Below are positions 1 to 11,093 of a stretch of DNA of 40,785 bases, one piece after another. The position numbers and the translations under genes are program-made. Every line of letters starts with the position of its first letter. Positions within the stretch are counted from its first letter, which is position 1. Origin of the DNA: Funneliformis mosseae (taxonomy: Eukaryota; Glomeromycota; Glomeromycetes; Glomerales; Glomeraceae); contig CAJVPP010000203.1 of the NCBI GenBank assembly GCA_910592005.1, positions 1-40,785 on the forward strand. Reading direction: 5' to 3'. The notes beneath the pieces were generated by a model. That model was not told the DNA's origin. It did not search any database and saw only the letters and a list, made by a program, of their open reading frames with translations.

Positions 1-2214
1 ACTTTATGCAATCTAAAAATCTTTAATTTTACTATATATTACTAAGTAAAATTTATAAAATCCGGTAATTTATTGTAATTTAGTGTATATTTAGATTTAC
101 ATCTTATAATTTTAAATGTTTTTACTTTAGCTAATTCATCTAATATTAATAAATACAGTTAATATATTATATATTATTATACCTATTTTATTAACTATAT
201 AAATCTTAAAAGTTTGTAGAAAATATTGCTGATAGGATTAAAAAATTATATTCAGAATTTATTAATATAGAACTTTATAAATTATATTTTAGTTTTTAAT
301 TTTTAGATCAGTAAAAGAAAATAAAATTAAAAGTCTGTAATTTTTTTTAGTTATAAAAAATATTGTAAGTTAAATAATTATTTAGTTTAATTTAAGTTAG
401 ATGCTTCTGAAATTTGATCTTAAATCTTTTTTTCTAAGAAGTTAAAAAAAGAGGAGTTTCAACTTATTGAAAATAAAACCATTTTAAGTAAGAGAGTCAG
501 TTTAATTATTGCAAAATATAGATAGTTTAAAATTGGCAATATTAGTAAGAGATTTGTTAACTTTTAAGCTTAGTTATTAGAAGTATATATTATTTGTAAA
601 ATTTAATATGAGAAAGGTCAATTATATGGATTTTTTAAAATAATAAGCATTTTATATTTAAATGCTACTGGTAAAAATAATATAAATCAGATTATAAGAG
701 ATTAGTATTTAAAAAAATATCAGATATAATCAAGTTAAAAGAAAGATCTAAACAAAAAATTGTTAATAGAATAACTAATACTATAGTAAAATCATATCCT
801 CTTATAGAATTGTCTGAAAAAATTATTAATATTAAAAAGTTAAAAGATACTTTTGAAGTATATTCTAATTTTTTAAGTATTGAAAAAATAACAATTCTTA
901 TTTGCTCATTTTTGACAATAGTTATAAATCAGTTTTTCTTATTTTTTGATTCTTTTTAACCAATTATATTTAATAATATTTGGTGTTGAAAAAATCTTAT
1001 AGTCAAGCTAAAATTTTAGAGGATTAATTTATAATATAGAATAAAAAATTATAAAAATATTATAACAATAAGATTTAATAATATAAAATTACTAGTTTTT
1101 TTGATTTATTTGTTAATTTTATTCTGGTAATTTTAGATATTTATACAGATTTTTTGAAACAATAAATTTTATGAATATATTAATATAATATTTATTTATA
1201 AAGTATGATAAAAAGATTTCAATGATATAATTATGATAAAATTCTTCTTACTTTTTTATTTAATATATATTATTGAAAATCTATTAATTATCCTATTATT
1301 AAAACTTTGAAAAATAATTTTATTAAAAATTTTATAATCTTTTATAAAAACATATTAAGCAAAAAATTTTTCAAGTAATTTTCTTAGATATAATGCTCTT
1401 TTTATTGATAATTTTTAAAATAAAAATTTATTTACTAAATTATTTATATCAAGATAGGATAATTTGTATAAAAAAAATTTAAATGAAATGATTAAATAAA
1501 CTTTTTTTTTTATTGAAATTTTTTGATGATTTTTGAAAAAATAATAGTAAAGTAAAAAAAAATAAAATAATCCTATTATTATTTTACAATTATTTCTACA
1601 ATTTTATTGGTACTTTACTATTTAGATACTATTCATTCATATCTTTAAATATAAAAAATTTTGTGATAAAAAATTCTAAAAATTCATCAACAAATAAGAA
1701 TGATAAAGTTTTAATATACAGTTATATATATATAAAGATTTTTTTTTGATATTAAAATTATAATGTAAACATTATCTTAAATATTTAGATAAATCTATTA
1801 ATGAATTGACAAAATCAAATAATTAAAGATTGCACTTAGAAGAAGCTTAATTAGAATTGTTATCAATAAAAAAATAGATAAATAATAAAAAAATCAAAAA
1901 GATTGATAGTTATAAATCAAAAATTAAGATTAATTCTAATTGCAAAAAAGATTTTAGGTATATAATAAAAATTTTTGGCAAAACTTTTATTAATAATCAA
2001 TATTTTTAGACTTTTCAAATCAAACTCACTTTAAAAATTTATACTGAATATTACAAGATATTACTTATCTATCAAATATCTCTATTATCTAATACTATAT
2101 ATCATAATAAAAAAATATAGTTTTTTTTATTGGTTAATAAATGTTGAAAATCACGTGAAACTTAACCAATATAAGGGCGAATTTTTAAATGTAATAGATC
2201 AGGTTCTCAAAATT
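1..2214. other. AT-rich gene desert, probable decayed repeat DNA
   Basis: The stretch is composed almost entirely of A and T, with stops in all frames and very few CpG dinucleotides. The one frame that stays open is a Met-less stretch at about 718-958 (roughly 80 codons, Lys/Ile-rich), which I do not recognise. It could be a decayed transposon relic or chance in AT-rich sequence. No RNA gene or promoter is recognisable. Confidence 0.6.
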
Positions 2215-2292
2215 ATATGGGCGCTTTGCAGTAGAAAGGAAAAAATTTTTTTTTTGGTAGTTTCCTCCCTTTCTACTGCAAAGCACCCATAT
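2215..2292. repeat. Long near-perfect hairpin (foldback)
   Basis: Arms at about 2215-2240 and 2267-2292 are inverted copies. The left arm contains GCTTTGCAGTAGAAAGG and the right arm contains CCTTTCTACTGCAAAGC. The one visible arm mismatch (GCGCCC against GCACCC) would be a G-U pair in RNA. The loop is about 26 nt and rich in A and T runs. The arms are much richer in G and C than the surroundings. It could be a minimal MITE, a foldback element or a small-RNA precursor. No target duplication is obvious. Confidence 0.8.
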
Positions 2293-3119
2293 CTTTTCTA
2301 AAAAATTTCTCTTAAATCTTTTTCAAAAATCTAAAACTCAATAATGCGTTCAACGAAAGTTTCTCAAAATGCATTTCAAAAGAAACTGAACGTATGAAAT
2401 CTTTTCGTGCGCCCCAAAGAACTAAGGTTCAAATATCTACAGAACTACAAGTTTAAATACAAGAAGAGGAGAAGAAAAGACAGATAATGACAGAAATGCT
2501 TGCTTGTATAATTTCAGATCAAACTATCGAGAAAGACCATTACAACAAAGAATAAATATATTGGAAACTGAAAACTTTCATCAGAGAGAAGCATCGTTAA
2601 ATCAGTGGATTTTTTATAAAGATTTGTGAGAAGGACGGGTGTTGACTTCAGTTGGATGGTCGGGGTGGTGGTTAGGATTATTATTTATGCTTGGATTATT
2701 TCTTGGGATTTTTCTTCGCTGGTGGTTCTTTGGGTTGGGCTGGTGGTAATTGTGGCTGGACAATATCGTATATTTTGAAAACCCTTTATTCATCACAGAT
2801 ACATCAAATAGTGCGAGTAACGGAAATAACTTTTTTTCTTTTTTTTTTACTACCGGTCTTTTATGGTAGGCTTCTCTTTCTAGATTCTTTTCGATAAGAT
2901 TTTTGTTTTTTAAAACTGTTTTTTCACAAAGTTAAAAACATATTTTGGGTCTTTATATATAAAAATGTTATTTTAAGCGTGAATTTTTTACTTTTTTTCC
3001 TTTTATTCAAGGATTTTTTTTTTTATTAAATTCAGAGTTAGATAACTAAAAGTACTTTTAAAAGTTCGTTATATATGTAGTTCAAATATATATATAAATA
3101 TAAATGAAATAAAGAATCA
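2293..3119. other. Intergenic DNA downstream of the desaturase
   Basis: I find no convincing gene. A G/T-rich stretch at about 2630-2760 gives short open frames on both strands (Asn/Pro/His-rich on minus, Gly/Trp-rich on plus), but neither looks like a family domain. The part nearest 3119 must hold the 3' end of the desaturase mRNA. Confidence 0.5.
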
Positions 3120-4597
3120 TTATTCCTCTTTTTCGTTCTTTTCAACTCTTGCCACTCTGTACATGGCTGTCATGGTTTTAGCGGCTTTTGTGTGAATGTT
3201 TAAACCACCATAAAACGCTTTAGTTGAATCTTTTCCATAATAATTTCTTAAAACCTTTGCACCACCAGGATGTGCATCTTTAAATTTTGAAACGTCCAAT
3301 ACAAATTCACCAACTAATACCCATTCTTTTCTTTCCCGGTTTTGTTTCTCTTTATACTGTTTGTAAGTCATAACCGGTAAAGTGGAAGGATCGACACCCC
3401 AGTTGCATTGCTCGCGATTCTGTTGTAATTTAATCAATTCCATGTTGAGCATTGCTTTGCGCACTTCATTATCAGGAGCACGAATTAAGCTCGGAATTTG
3501 ATTTGTAAAGAGATGTATGACATAGATTATCCATTTTGTTGGGTCCCAGTCAAATAATCGATATCCGTTTCGAAAGTCTTTGGGGAATTCATGATGCTGT
3601 ATACAAATGAACGTAATATTTTAAAAAAAGGAAGGTTAAGGAGAAATCACGTTACTCCATACTTACATAATTGTGATAACCTTCACCGTTGGTCAATAGA
3701 GCAAGAAATAAATTTCCACGTGCTGAAACTTCGTTGGAATAAAGTTGATCACCGGCCCAATGCGCAAAACTATTAATACAAAAAGTTGAATGCCAAATGA
3801 TTATACGACTTAGGAAACCTCCATATAACAATCCGCCGAGGGTATCTCCCATGAATGAACCGATCAAGGTGGGAAGTAATAATCCGCAAGCCAACGTTAA
3901 AGGAACATAGTTTTTATGTTGAAATTTAACTATGGGATCTGCATTGAGATCCGATGAATCGATCAGTTCCATTCGTGGATAATAAGGTTTCTTGAAAATC
4001 CAGCCCATATGAGAAAACCAAAACCCTTTTGCAGCTGAATAAGGATCATGTTCCGTATCCGTCCATCTGGTGGGAAAAAAAAACAATTAAAATAACGTGG
4101 TTGAAAATGTTTTTGAACCGCAACCGCAACCGCAGCGTACCTGTGATGTAGTCTGTGACGAAGAACCCACCACTTGATAGACCCTTGGAATCCAAGAGTA
4201 CCCATAAATCCCAAAATGATTCTCAAAGGAAACCTTGCTTCAAATGCTCGATGACTCCATAATCGATGATATCCGATCGTAATTCTATTTATTTCATTTT
4301 TAATCAAGGAAATCAGGAATTAGTTGAAAACTTTTAAAGAGTAATTTTTTTTTTTTTTTTTAATAAAAGTACAAATTACCCGAGCATTCCTAACTGACAA
4401 AACATAAACATCATAATCCATGTTTTTAAAGGTGGTGTATATGTTAAAAGTGCAATGAGTGAAATGATGTGCACAACGATAACGAAAGCACCATTTATCC
4501 ACCAAGCTTCTTCTCTTTCTTTTTTTTGCGAGGATAGTTTATTGATAAACTTTTGCTTTTGCACATCATCAATGTAATCATTTGAAGTTTCTTTCAT
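3120..4597 (-). CDS. Delta-9 fatty-acid desaturase with cytochrome b5 domain (Ole1-type)
   Basis: This is a membrane acyl-CoA desaturase that introduces the delta-9 double bond in the ER. The model has four exons: 4597-4380, 4284-4141, 4066-3667 and 3596-3120. Introns are 95, 74 and 70 bp, with donors such as GTAAGT and acceptors TAG/CAG. The joined protein is 412 residues. All three histidine boxes are present: HRLWSH (79-84), HRLHH (116-120) and HNYHH (252-256). The second and third boxes are completed only by splicing, which supports the model. Hydrophobic segments surround the boxes. The C-terminus is a cytochrome b5 domain with HPGG at 363-366 and a probable second haem ligand near His389, as in fungal Ole1. 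The length is below yeast Ole1 (about 510), mostly from a short N-terminus. The upstream frame has a stop before the chosen ATG. Confidence 0.95.
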
Positions 4598-6291
4598 ATT
4601 GGTTTTCTTTATCGATACGGATATGATTATTTCGTAAAGCTATTTTCTGACCATTTTTATATTGTTTTTTGACATGTTGACGTTGATGATTGTTACAATG
4701 AGTTCATTAACATCAGTTAACTGAGTTTGTATGTCAAAACCCCAAAACCCCAAGGTTATCTTGAGGCGATTAATTAACTCATCATTTGCTAGATCAAATA
4801 TGCGAAATTTCATTTTTCGTAGATAAGAATTTCCAACATAATGCGTGAACGTGATTATTACGCAATTTTCTTACAAACTTTGTAAAGTCGGGCGTCGATC
4901 AATCATATTAAATGATTTGATAAACTATTCCTAACCAAGGAATTCCTTAATGTTCACTTTTTATTTTTTTTTACACATGTGAATAATAATCGTATGTAGT
5001 GACACCAAAAAAAAAAAAAAACCAAAAATTTCAGCCAAAGGACATTGTAACGGATATTTTATAATTTATAACCTGTCGAAGCCGGTCATATCTGGTCAGA
5101 ATATTGGTTCGATCATGTTTGTTGATCAAGCGTTGGCAAATGGGACCCTGATAAGTTCTTGAAATGACCTCAGAATTTACCATTATTGCCGCAAACTGAT
5201 CAGGTTTTCATAACAATGTATGTCATTCTATTTCTTGGATTCAAACGGGGTTTTTTTGGTCGATTTGAAGTCTTGATTTGATTGGCCAGATCATCTCGTA
5301 CGACATGCAAACCTTAAAAAATATTTGCCGAGAAAAAAAGCAAGTTCTTATAATGATGACATTTGATGCTATTTTTAAGTCAATAAATAAAAGGGATTAA
5401 TTCTTTATTCCCTAATTAATTCAGTCCGAGACAAAATTCTCGCTGGATTATTTTGGGGCACATGATTTCATACTCTCTTATGTGTTTATTACTGTATTAA
5501 AAGATAAAAGGGTCGTACAATAAGGTCAAAAAATGTTGTTGAACAAGTAGGATCCGAACTCCAAAAGATTTGTCATCCTGTAACTTCATCATTTAATCGC
5601 ACCACATTAAAACTCTCTTTGTCAATCAATTTACCCATAAGAGTAACAAAAAAAGGTGTTCCCGTAATTAAATGGGACTTTTTATTCACAAAGTTCTTTT
5701 TTCTTAAAACATAGATAATGTTAATCTATTTATTTCTTCTATTAATAACGTTTCATATCATATGGTGTTTTAAGAACAAGGTTAAGCGAACAATACCGTA
5801 AATAAATGTAACATGCATAACAATATTAACAATTTTCCCAATGATTATTCAGATCATTGACTTTTCGGGAATAAGCTTGCAAGTATATAAATTATTTCCT
5901 AATTCAGACATAATGAATGAAACGCAAACCTCCCCCCCTTGTTAGAAATTCGTTTTGTAATTGGCTGGATGTTGAACAAGGTTGTTCGGATCGTTGAATG
6001 CCGCAGTTACTCATTTAATATAAATATGAACTTTCGTTTCTCTCTTTCTCAGTAGGAAAAAAGAACTTTTTATAAAAAAAATAGTAACAAATAAAGCTCT
6101 TACTTTTCTCAACTTGTTGATCAAGTTCACAAATCCCTTCATCTTTATAAGCTCGTAGATCGAGTCAAAACATATCATCCTTTTTCAACTTCATTAAACC
6201 TTTTTCCAAATTTTTTATTCATTTTCTTCTTTTTCTTTTTCTTTTTCTTCTTTTTTTTTTTTACCTTTTTTAAAAAACCGAATTTTCTAAA
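4598..6291. other. Divergent intergenic region between desaturase and pseudokinase-Sel1 gene
   Basis: About 1.7 kb without a supported gene; it should hold both promoters. Immediately before the plus-strand ATG (about 6225-6265) is a strong CT-rich pyrimidine tract, common in fungal leaders. Other poly-A and poly-T tracts occur. I see no recognisable RNA gene, transposon or defined operator. Confidence 0.6.
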
Positions 6292-9200
6292 ATGACCAAA
6301 GTCAATATTCCATCAATGTTAGTCTCTCCCAATTCACCTACACCAAAAAGTACAAACTCCATTTATTCGCTCTTTTCTCTTAAAACTCCCTCTATAAAAT
6401 CCTCATTAAAATCGCCACAAAAATCTCCAATCAAATCATTCAAGTCAACTACTACTTCTTCAAAGAATGAAATAAAATATGTATTAAATGGTGCGAAAAG
6501 AGTATTAACAAAATTTCAACATTTTAATCATCATCATGAATTCGTAAAGTGTACCGGATTCATCGAACAAGTAATTAAAATATTGGAAAATGTTGGAACT
6601 TTATCGAAAAATAAAAGAGATCAATTAATTGAAACTAAAGAATATAATGATTGTAGTACCTTGATTTCTGAAATTGAATATTACTTCAAAAAACATGATC
6701 AAGAAAATTCAAATCCATCCGAAGTTGAGGAATCTCTCAAAAAATTCGTTCTTAACTTGGAAATTGTCGTTAATGCTATCCAGCGAGCCTCTGAACATTT
6801 GAAAACAAAGAAAGGAAGTAAATGGAGTCCTTCTAACGTTTCGAAAATAAAAACGATTGGAAAATTGATGGTGATGAAAAAGGAATCAGATCGAATTAAA
6901 GATGATGGCGATTTCGTTCCTCTTACGCATGAGGAGGAACCTGTGATTCAACAAGGATTAAATATTCCGACCTGTGAAGTAGAAGAACCGTCAAACATCC
7001 CGACAAGTGTGGAAGATCCATTGAACGTTCCGACGAGCCAGAAAGAAAATTCAATTGAACCTGTTATCCAACGAGAAGTAATTATTCCGAAAAGTTTAAG
7101 TAGGGAAGACGAAAGTCCAAATGAAACTATCATTCAACAAGATATCATTATGCCGACAGGTTTCATTAAACAAGAATTGATCATTCCAACAGGTCTCAAT
7201 CGTGAGGGCAATTATGAAGGAATGTTTTTTAATAATAAACTTTCCGAGAAATGTATTGGAATCATTTCAAGAGATGATATCAAATTCACTAAATTTAAAG
7301 ATGAAATGTCATATCTCATGGATTTATCATATGGTTGTAACAATATTCTCTCGGTAAAAGGATTTACTGAACGTTCGATTAAGGAAAATCCTTCCATTTT
7401 GATTTATATTGTGAATTTCTTAAGTTCTTTCTTCTTTAACTATAAAAATAAACATGCAACCATGTTGGTTACCGAATGGGCGGAATTTAATCTTCCAGAT
7501 TATTTAAAAAAAAATGATCTAGATTGGAGTGCTAAACTTTCTATCGCTCGTGGAATTGCCAATGCGTTGAATCATATTCACAATTTAAACCTACTTCATT
7601 ACAACGTCAAAAGTGATAGTGTCTTATTGGATCATGATCTTGAACCAAAACTTCATAAATTTGGTAAGGATGCAAAAGATTGCGTCTTTTTAAAATCAGC
7701 AGGATCATTAAAACCTTCAAATTGGTCAGCTCCTGAAGTTAAACGAGGAGGAAAATACACTTCAGCAAGTGAGGTTTATAGCTTTGGAGTTATTCTTTGG
7801 GAGATTGCCACGCAAGAATGTCTATCAGGAAATAAATCTATCGATAAAAGAGATATTGTTGATGCGCCTACAAATTATCTTACCATCATGAAAAGTGCTT
7901 TGGATCAAGAGCCTCAAAATCGTCCAACTATGCAAGAGATGTTTGATACTCTGAGTCAATTGGAGTCTTTTTATAGCGTCCGTCAACAAAAACAACAAAA
8001 TCTCTCGATAAGAAATATTATAAATATTTTAAATACGAATTCTGCTGTTTCTAGCTCATCTGAGGATCTCACTATTGGTAAATATTTCTTTTTTTTTAAA
8101 AAAAAAATTCAATTTCATAAATTCTAATTCTAATATATAATTTCTAATTATAATTTTAGATTCTGCATCATCACGAGTTACATCACGTGAAAACTCACCA
8201 GCACCTTCAATATCAGATCAAGAATATATGTTCTTCACCAATAATGTCAATATTACTTCAAAAGTTGAAAATTCTACCGATAATGACGAATTTACTGTTA
8301 GCGAATCTACTTCAAGTATTGAAAAATCTCCCACCGTTAATGCCGATGATACTGAAAAATCATCAATATTTACCACCAATGACGTCGATTATCACTCAGA
8401 TACCGAAAATTCAACAACCATCATCAATAATGTCGAAGCAAATGCTGAAAAGTCACCTACTTCTACCAATGACATCGATTATCATTCAGATATCGAAATT
8501 TCAACTTCCACCAATGACATCGACTACCATTCAGATACCGAAATTTCAACAAATTTCACCAAGGATGTTGAAACAATTGCTGAAAAATCACCAACTTCCA
8601 CCAATAACGTCGACTACCATTCAGATACCGAAATTTCAACTTCCACTAATGTCGTCGACTATCATTCAGATACCGAAAGTTCAACAAATTTCATCAAGGA
8701 TGTAGAAACAAATGCTGAAAAGTTACCAACTTCTACCAATGACGTCGACTACCATTCAGATACCGAAATTCCAACTTCTACCAATGACGTCGATTATCAT
8801 TCAGATACCGAAAGTTCAACAAATTTCACCAAGGATGTAGAAACAAATGCTGAAAAGTCACCAACTTCCACCATTGACGTCGACTACCATTCAGATACCG
8901 AAATTTCAACTTCTACCAATGACGTCGATTATCATTTAGATACCGAAAGTTCAACAAATTTCACCAAGGATGTAGAAGCAAATGCTGAAAAGTCACCAAC
9001 TTCCACCAATGACGTCGATTATCATTCAGAAACCGAAAGTTCAACAAATTTCACCAAGGATGTTGAAACAAATGCTGAAAAGTCACCAACTTCCACCAAT
9101 GACGTCGATAATTACAGCAATTTTTTCCAAGGAACTCATACTTACTCAATAATTGTTGTTAAACACTTCAAACATATCCATGATTGTAATAAATGTCAAG

Positions 9201-10951
9201 AGCTAGAAAAAATGCTTATTCAGTCAGATAAAAAAGTATTTCCTATGGAAGCAAGAGATATCGATACAACTACCAGTTCCTCGGTCAGTAATAATACATT
9301 TGTAATCTACCATTCAGATACCGAACTTTCAACTTCCACCAATGACATCGATTGTCATTCAGGTACCGAAAGCTCAACAAATTTCACCAAGGATGTTGAA
9401 ACAAATGCTGAAAAGTCACCAGCTTTCACCAATGACGTCGATTATCATTCAGATACCGAAAGTTCAACAAATTTCACTAAGAATGTCGAAACAAATGCCG
9501 ACAAGTCACCAACTTCTACCAATGACGTCGGCTGTCATTCAGGTACCGAAAGTTCAACAAATTTCTCCAAGAATGTCGAAACAAATGCCGACAAGTCACC
9601 AACTTCCACCAATGATGTCGACTACCATTCAGATACCGAAAGTTCAATTTCCACCTATAACGTCGATTATCATTCAGGTACCGAAAGTTCAACAAATTTC
9701 ACTAAGAATGTCGAAACAAATGCCGACGAGTCACCTACCTCCACCAATGACGTCGGCTGTCATTCAGGTACCGAAAGTTCAACAAATTTCACCAAGGATG
9801 TTGATGCAATTGCTGAAAAGTCACCAATTTCCACCAATGACGTCGGCTGTCATTTAGATACTGAAAGTTCAACAAATTTCACCAAGGATGTTGGTACAAA
9901 TGCTGAAAAGTCACCAACTTCCACCAATAACGTCGACTACCATTCAGATACTGAAAGTTCAACTTCCACCAATAACGTCGATTATCATTCAGATACTGAA
10001 AGTTCAATTTCCACCAATGACGTCGACTGTCATTCAGATACCGAAAGTTTAACAAATTTCACCGAGGATGTAGAAACAAATGCTGAAAAGTCACCAACTT
10101 CCACCAATAACGTCGACTACCATTCAGATACTGAAAGTTCAATTTCCACCTATAACGTCGATTATCATTCAGATACCGAAAATTCAACCAATAATGTCGA
10201 AACAAATGCTGAAAATTCACCAACTTTCACTAATAATATCAAATCTACTTCGGATACTGTAATACTTACCAATGATGTAAATTCTGCTTCAAATATTGAG
10301 AACATTGATTTGAATGAATTTAAGAAACTTCATAACAATAAACAGTATCGTAAAGCATTTAAATTAATTAATGGTTATGCCAAACTGGATCCTAAAGTAC
10401 TATTTTGGATGGGATATTATCATTATAAAGGATATCATGAATCATCACCATATAAGCCAGATATAATGACAAGCCTAAAATACTTAGAAGCAGGAGCAAA
10501 ATTAAATGATCCCGACGCACAATACTATTATTCTCATATAATATTTCATTGTTGTTTAAATGGCATAGAGAATGGATATGAAATTGCTTTAAAACATTTG
10601 AAAAAAGCATCAGAACAAAATCATCCAGCTAGTATGCTCGAATTAGGTAAGTATATGATAGATGGTAAATTTGGTTGTAAAAAAGACATTACATCTGGTA
10701 AAACTTTGATCCGACGGGCTAAGGAATTAGGCAACAGATCAGCTAATTCTGACCAGAAAGTAGATGGCACGAAAGCAAGGAAATATCAAAGAACTTCAAA
10801 TGCATCTACAAGTCCTTTGAAAAGAAACGTTTATCAAAGGAGAAGCAGAACATCATCAAATGCTAGCTCAGCTTCTTCCATAAGATCTATGATAGTTTCT
10901 AAATCATTTTCTAGCAAAAAAACTAACACAATAACAATGGATCAGACATAG
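6292..10951 (+). CDS. Pseudokinase-repeat-Sel1 protein, 1525 residues
   Basis: Two exons, 6292-8077 and 8160-10951, flank an 82-bp intron (GTAAAT...TTTTAG) and join in phase, so what looks like two open frames is one gene. Order of parts: Ser/Lys/Pro-rich leader (1-58); helical region (about 60-200); linker with repeated I-Q-x-x motifs ending in IPT-like triplets (about 215-302); protein-kinase fold (about 310-556); repeat array (about 669-1293); Sel1-like repeats (about 1312-1456); basic Ser-rich tail. The kinase looks inactive: the HRD site reads H436-Y437-N438, the DFG site reads K456-F457-G458, and no glycine loop is clear, although SAPEV and the C-lobe helices remain. Sel1 repeats usually scaffold protein complexes. 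A signalling scaffold or stress/self-recognition role is inference. Confidence 0.85.
8380..10250 (+). repeat. In-frame tandem array of 90-bp and 45-bp modules
   Basis: Inside exon 2, about 25 degenerate units follow head to tail. A long unit of 30 codons starts with a TNDVDYHSDTESS-like segment and continues with TNFTKDVETNAEKSPTS. A short unit of 15 codons reads TNDVDYHSDTESSTS or close to it. Long and short units alternate irregularly. Because the period is a multiple of three, a second frame is also open over several hundred bases; that frame is a shadow. The array is interrupted once by unique sequence at about 9112-9305. Confidence 0.95.
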
Positions 10952-11093
10952 TGCATATGTATAAATCAAAAAAAAAAAACAAAACAAAACAATTATATTG
11001 GACTTTTTAATCAAAGAACATTTTTCCCTTTATATATATATATTTATTCTTTTGTACACTAGTAATTAATTGTGTTTAATAAATAAAGAATGT
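10952..11093. terminator. Shared 3' region of two convergent genes
   Basis: Only 142 bp separate the two stop codons. Plus-strand AATAAA hexamers lie at 11078-11083 and 11082-11087, and a minus-strand AATAAA lies at 11043-11048 (TTTATT on plus). Each poly-A signal therefore sits close to or beyond the other gene's 3' end, so the two mRNAs probably overlap tail to tail. Confidence 0.55.

Noticed and set aside
2614..2897. Overlapping small frames on both strands near 2.6-2.9 kb
   Set aside because: Both are low-complexity translations of one G/T-rich stretch, with no splice partners or family features.
8187..8705. 172-codon frame inside the repeat array (also 9342-9857 and 10080-10262)
   Set aside because: The repeat period is a multiple of three, so an alternative frame stays open over many units. 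The true frame is the one continuous with the kinase exon and the Sel1 repeats.
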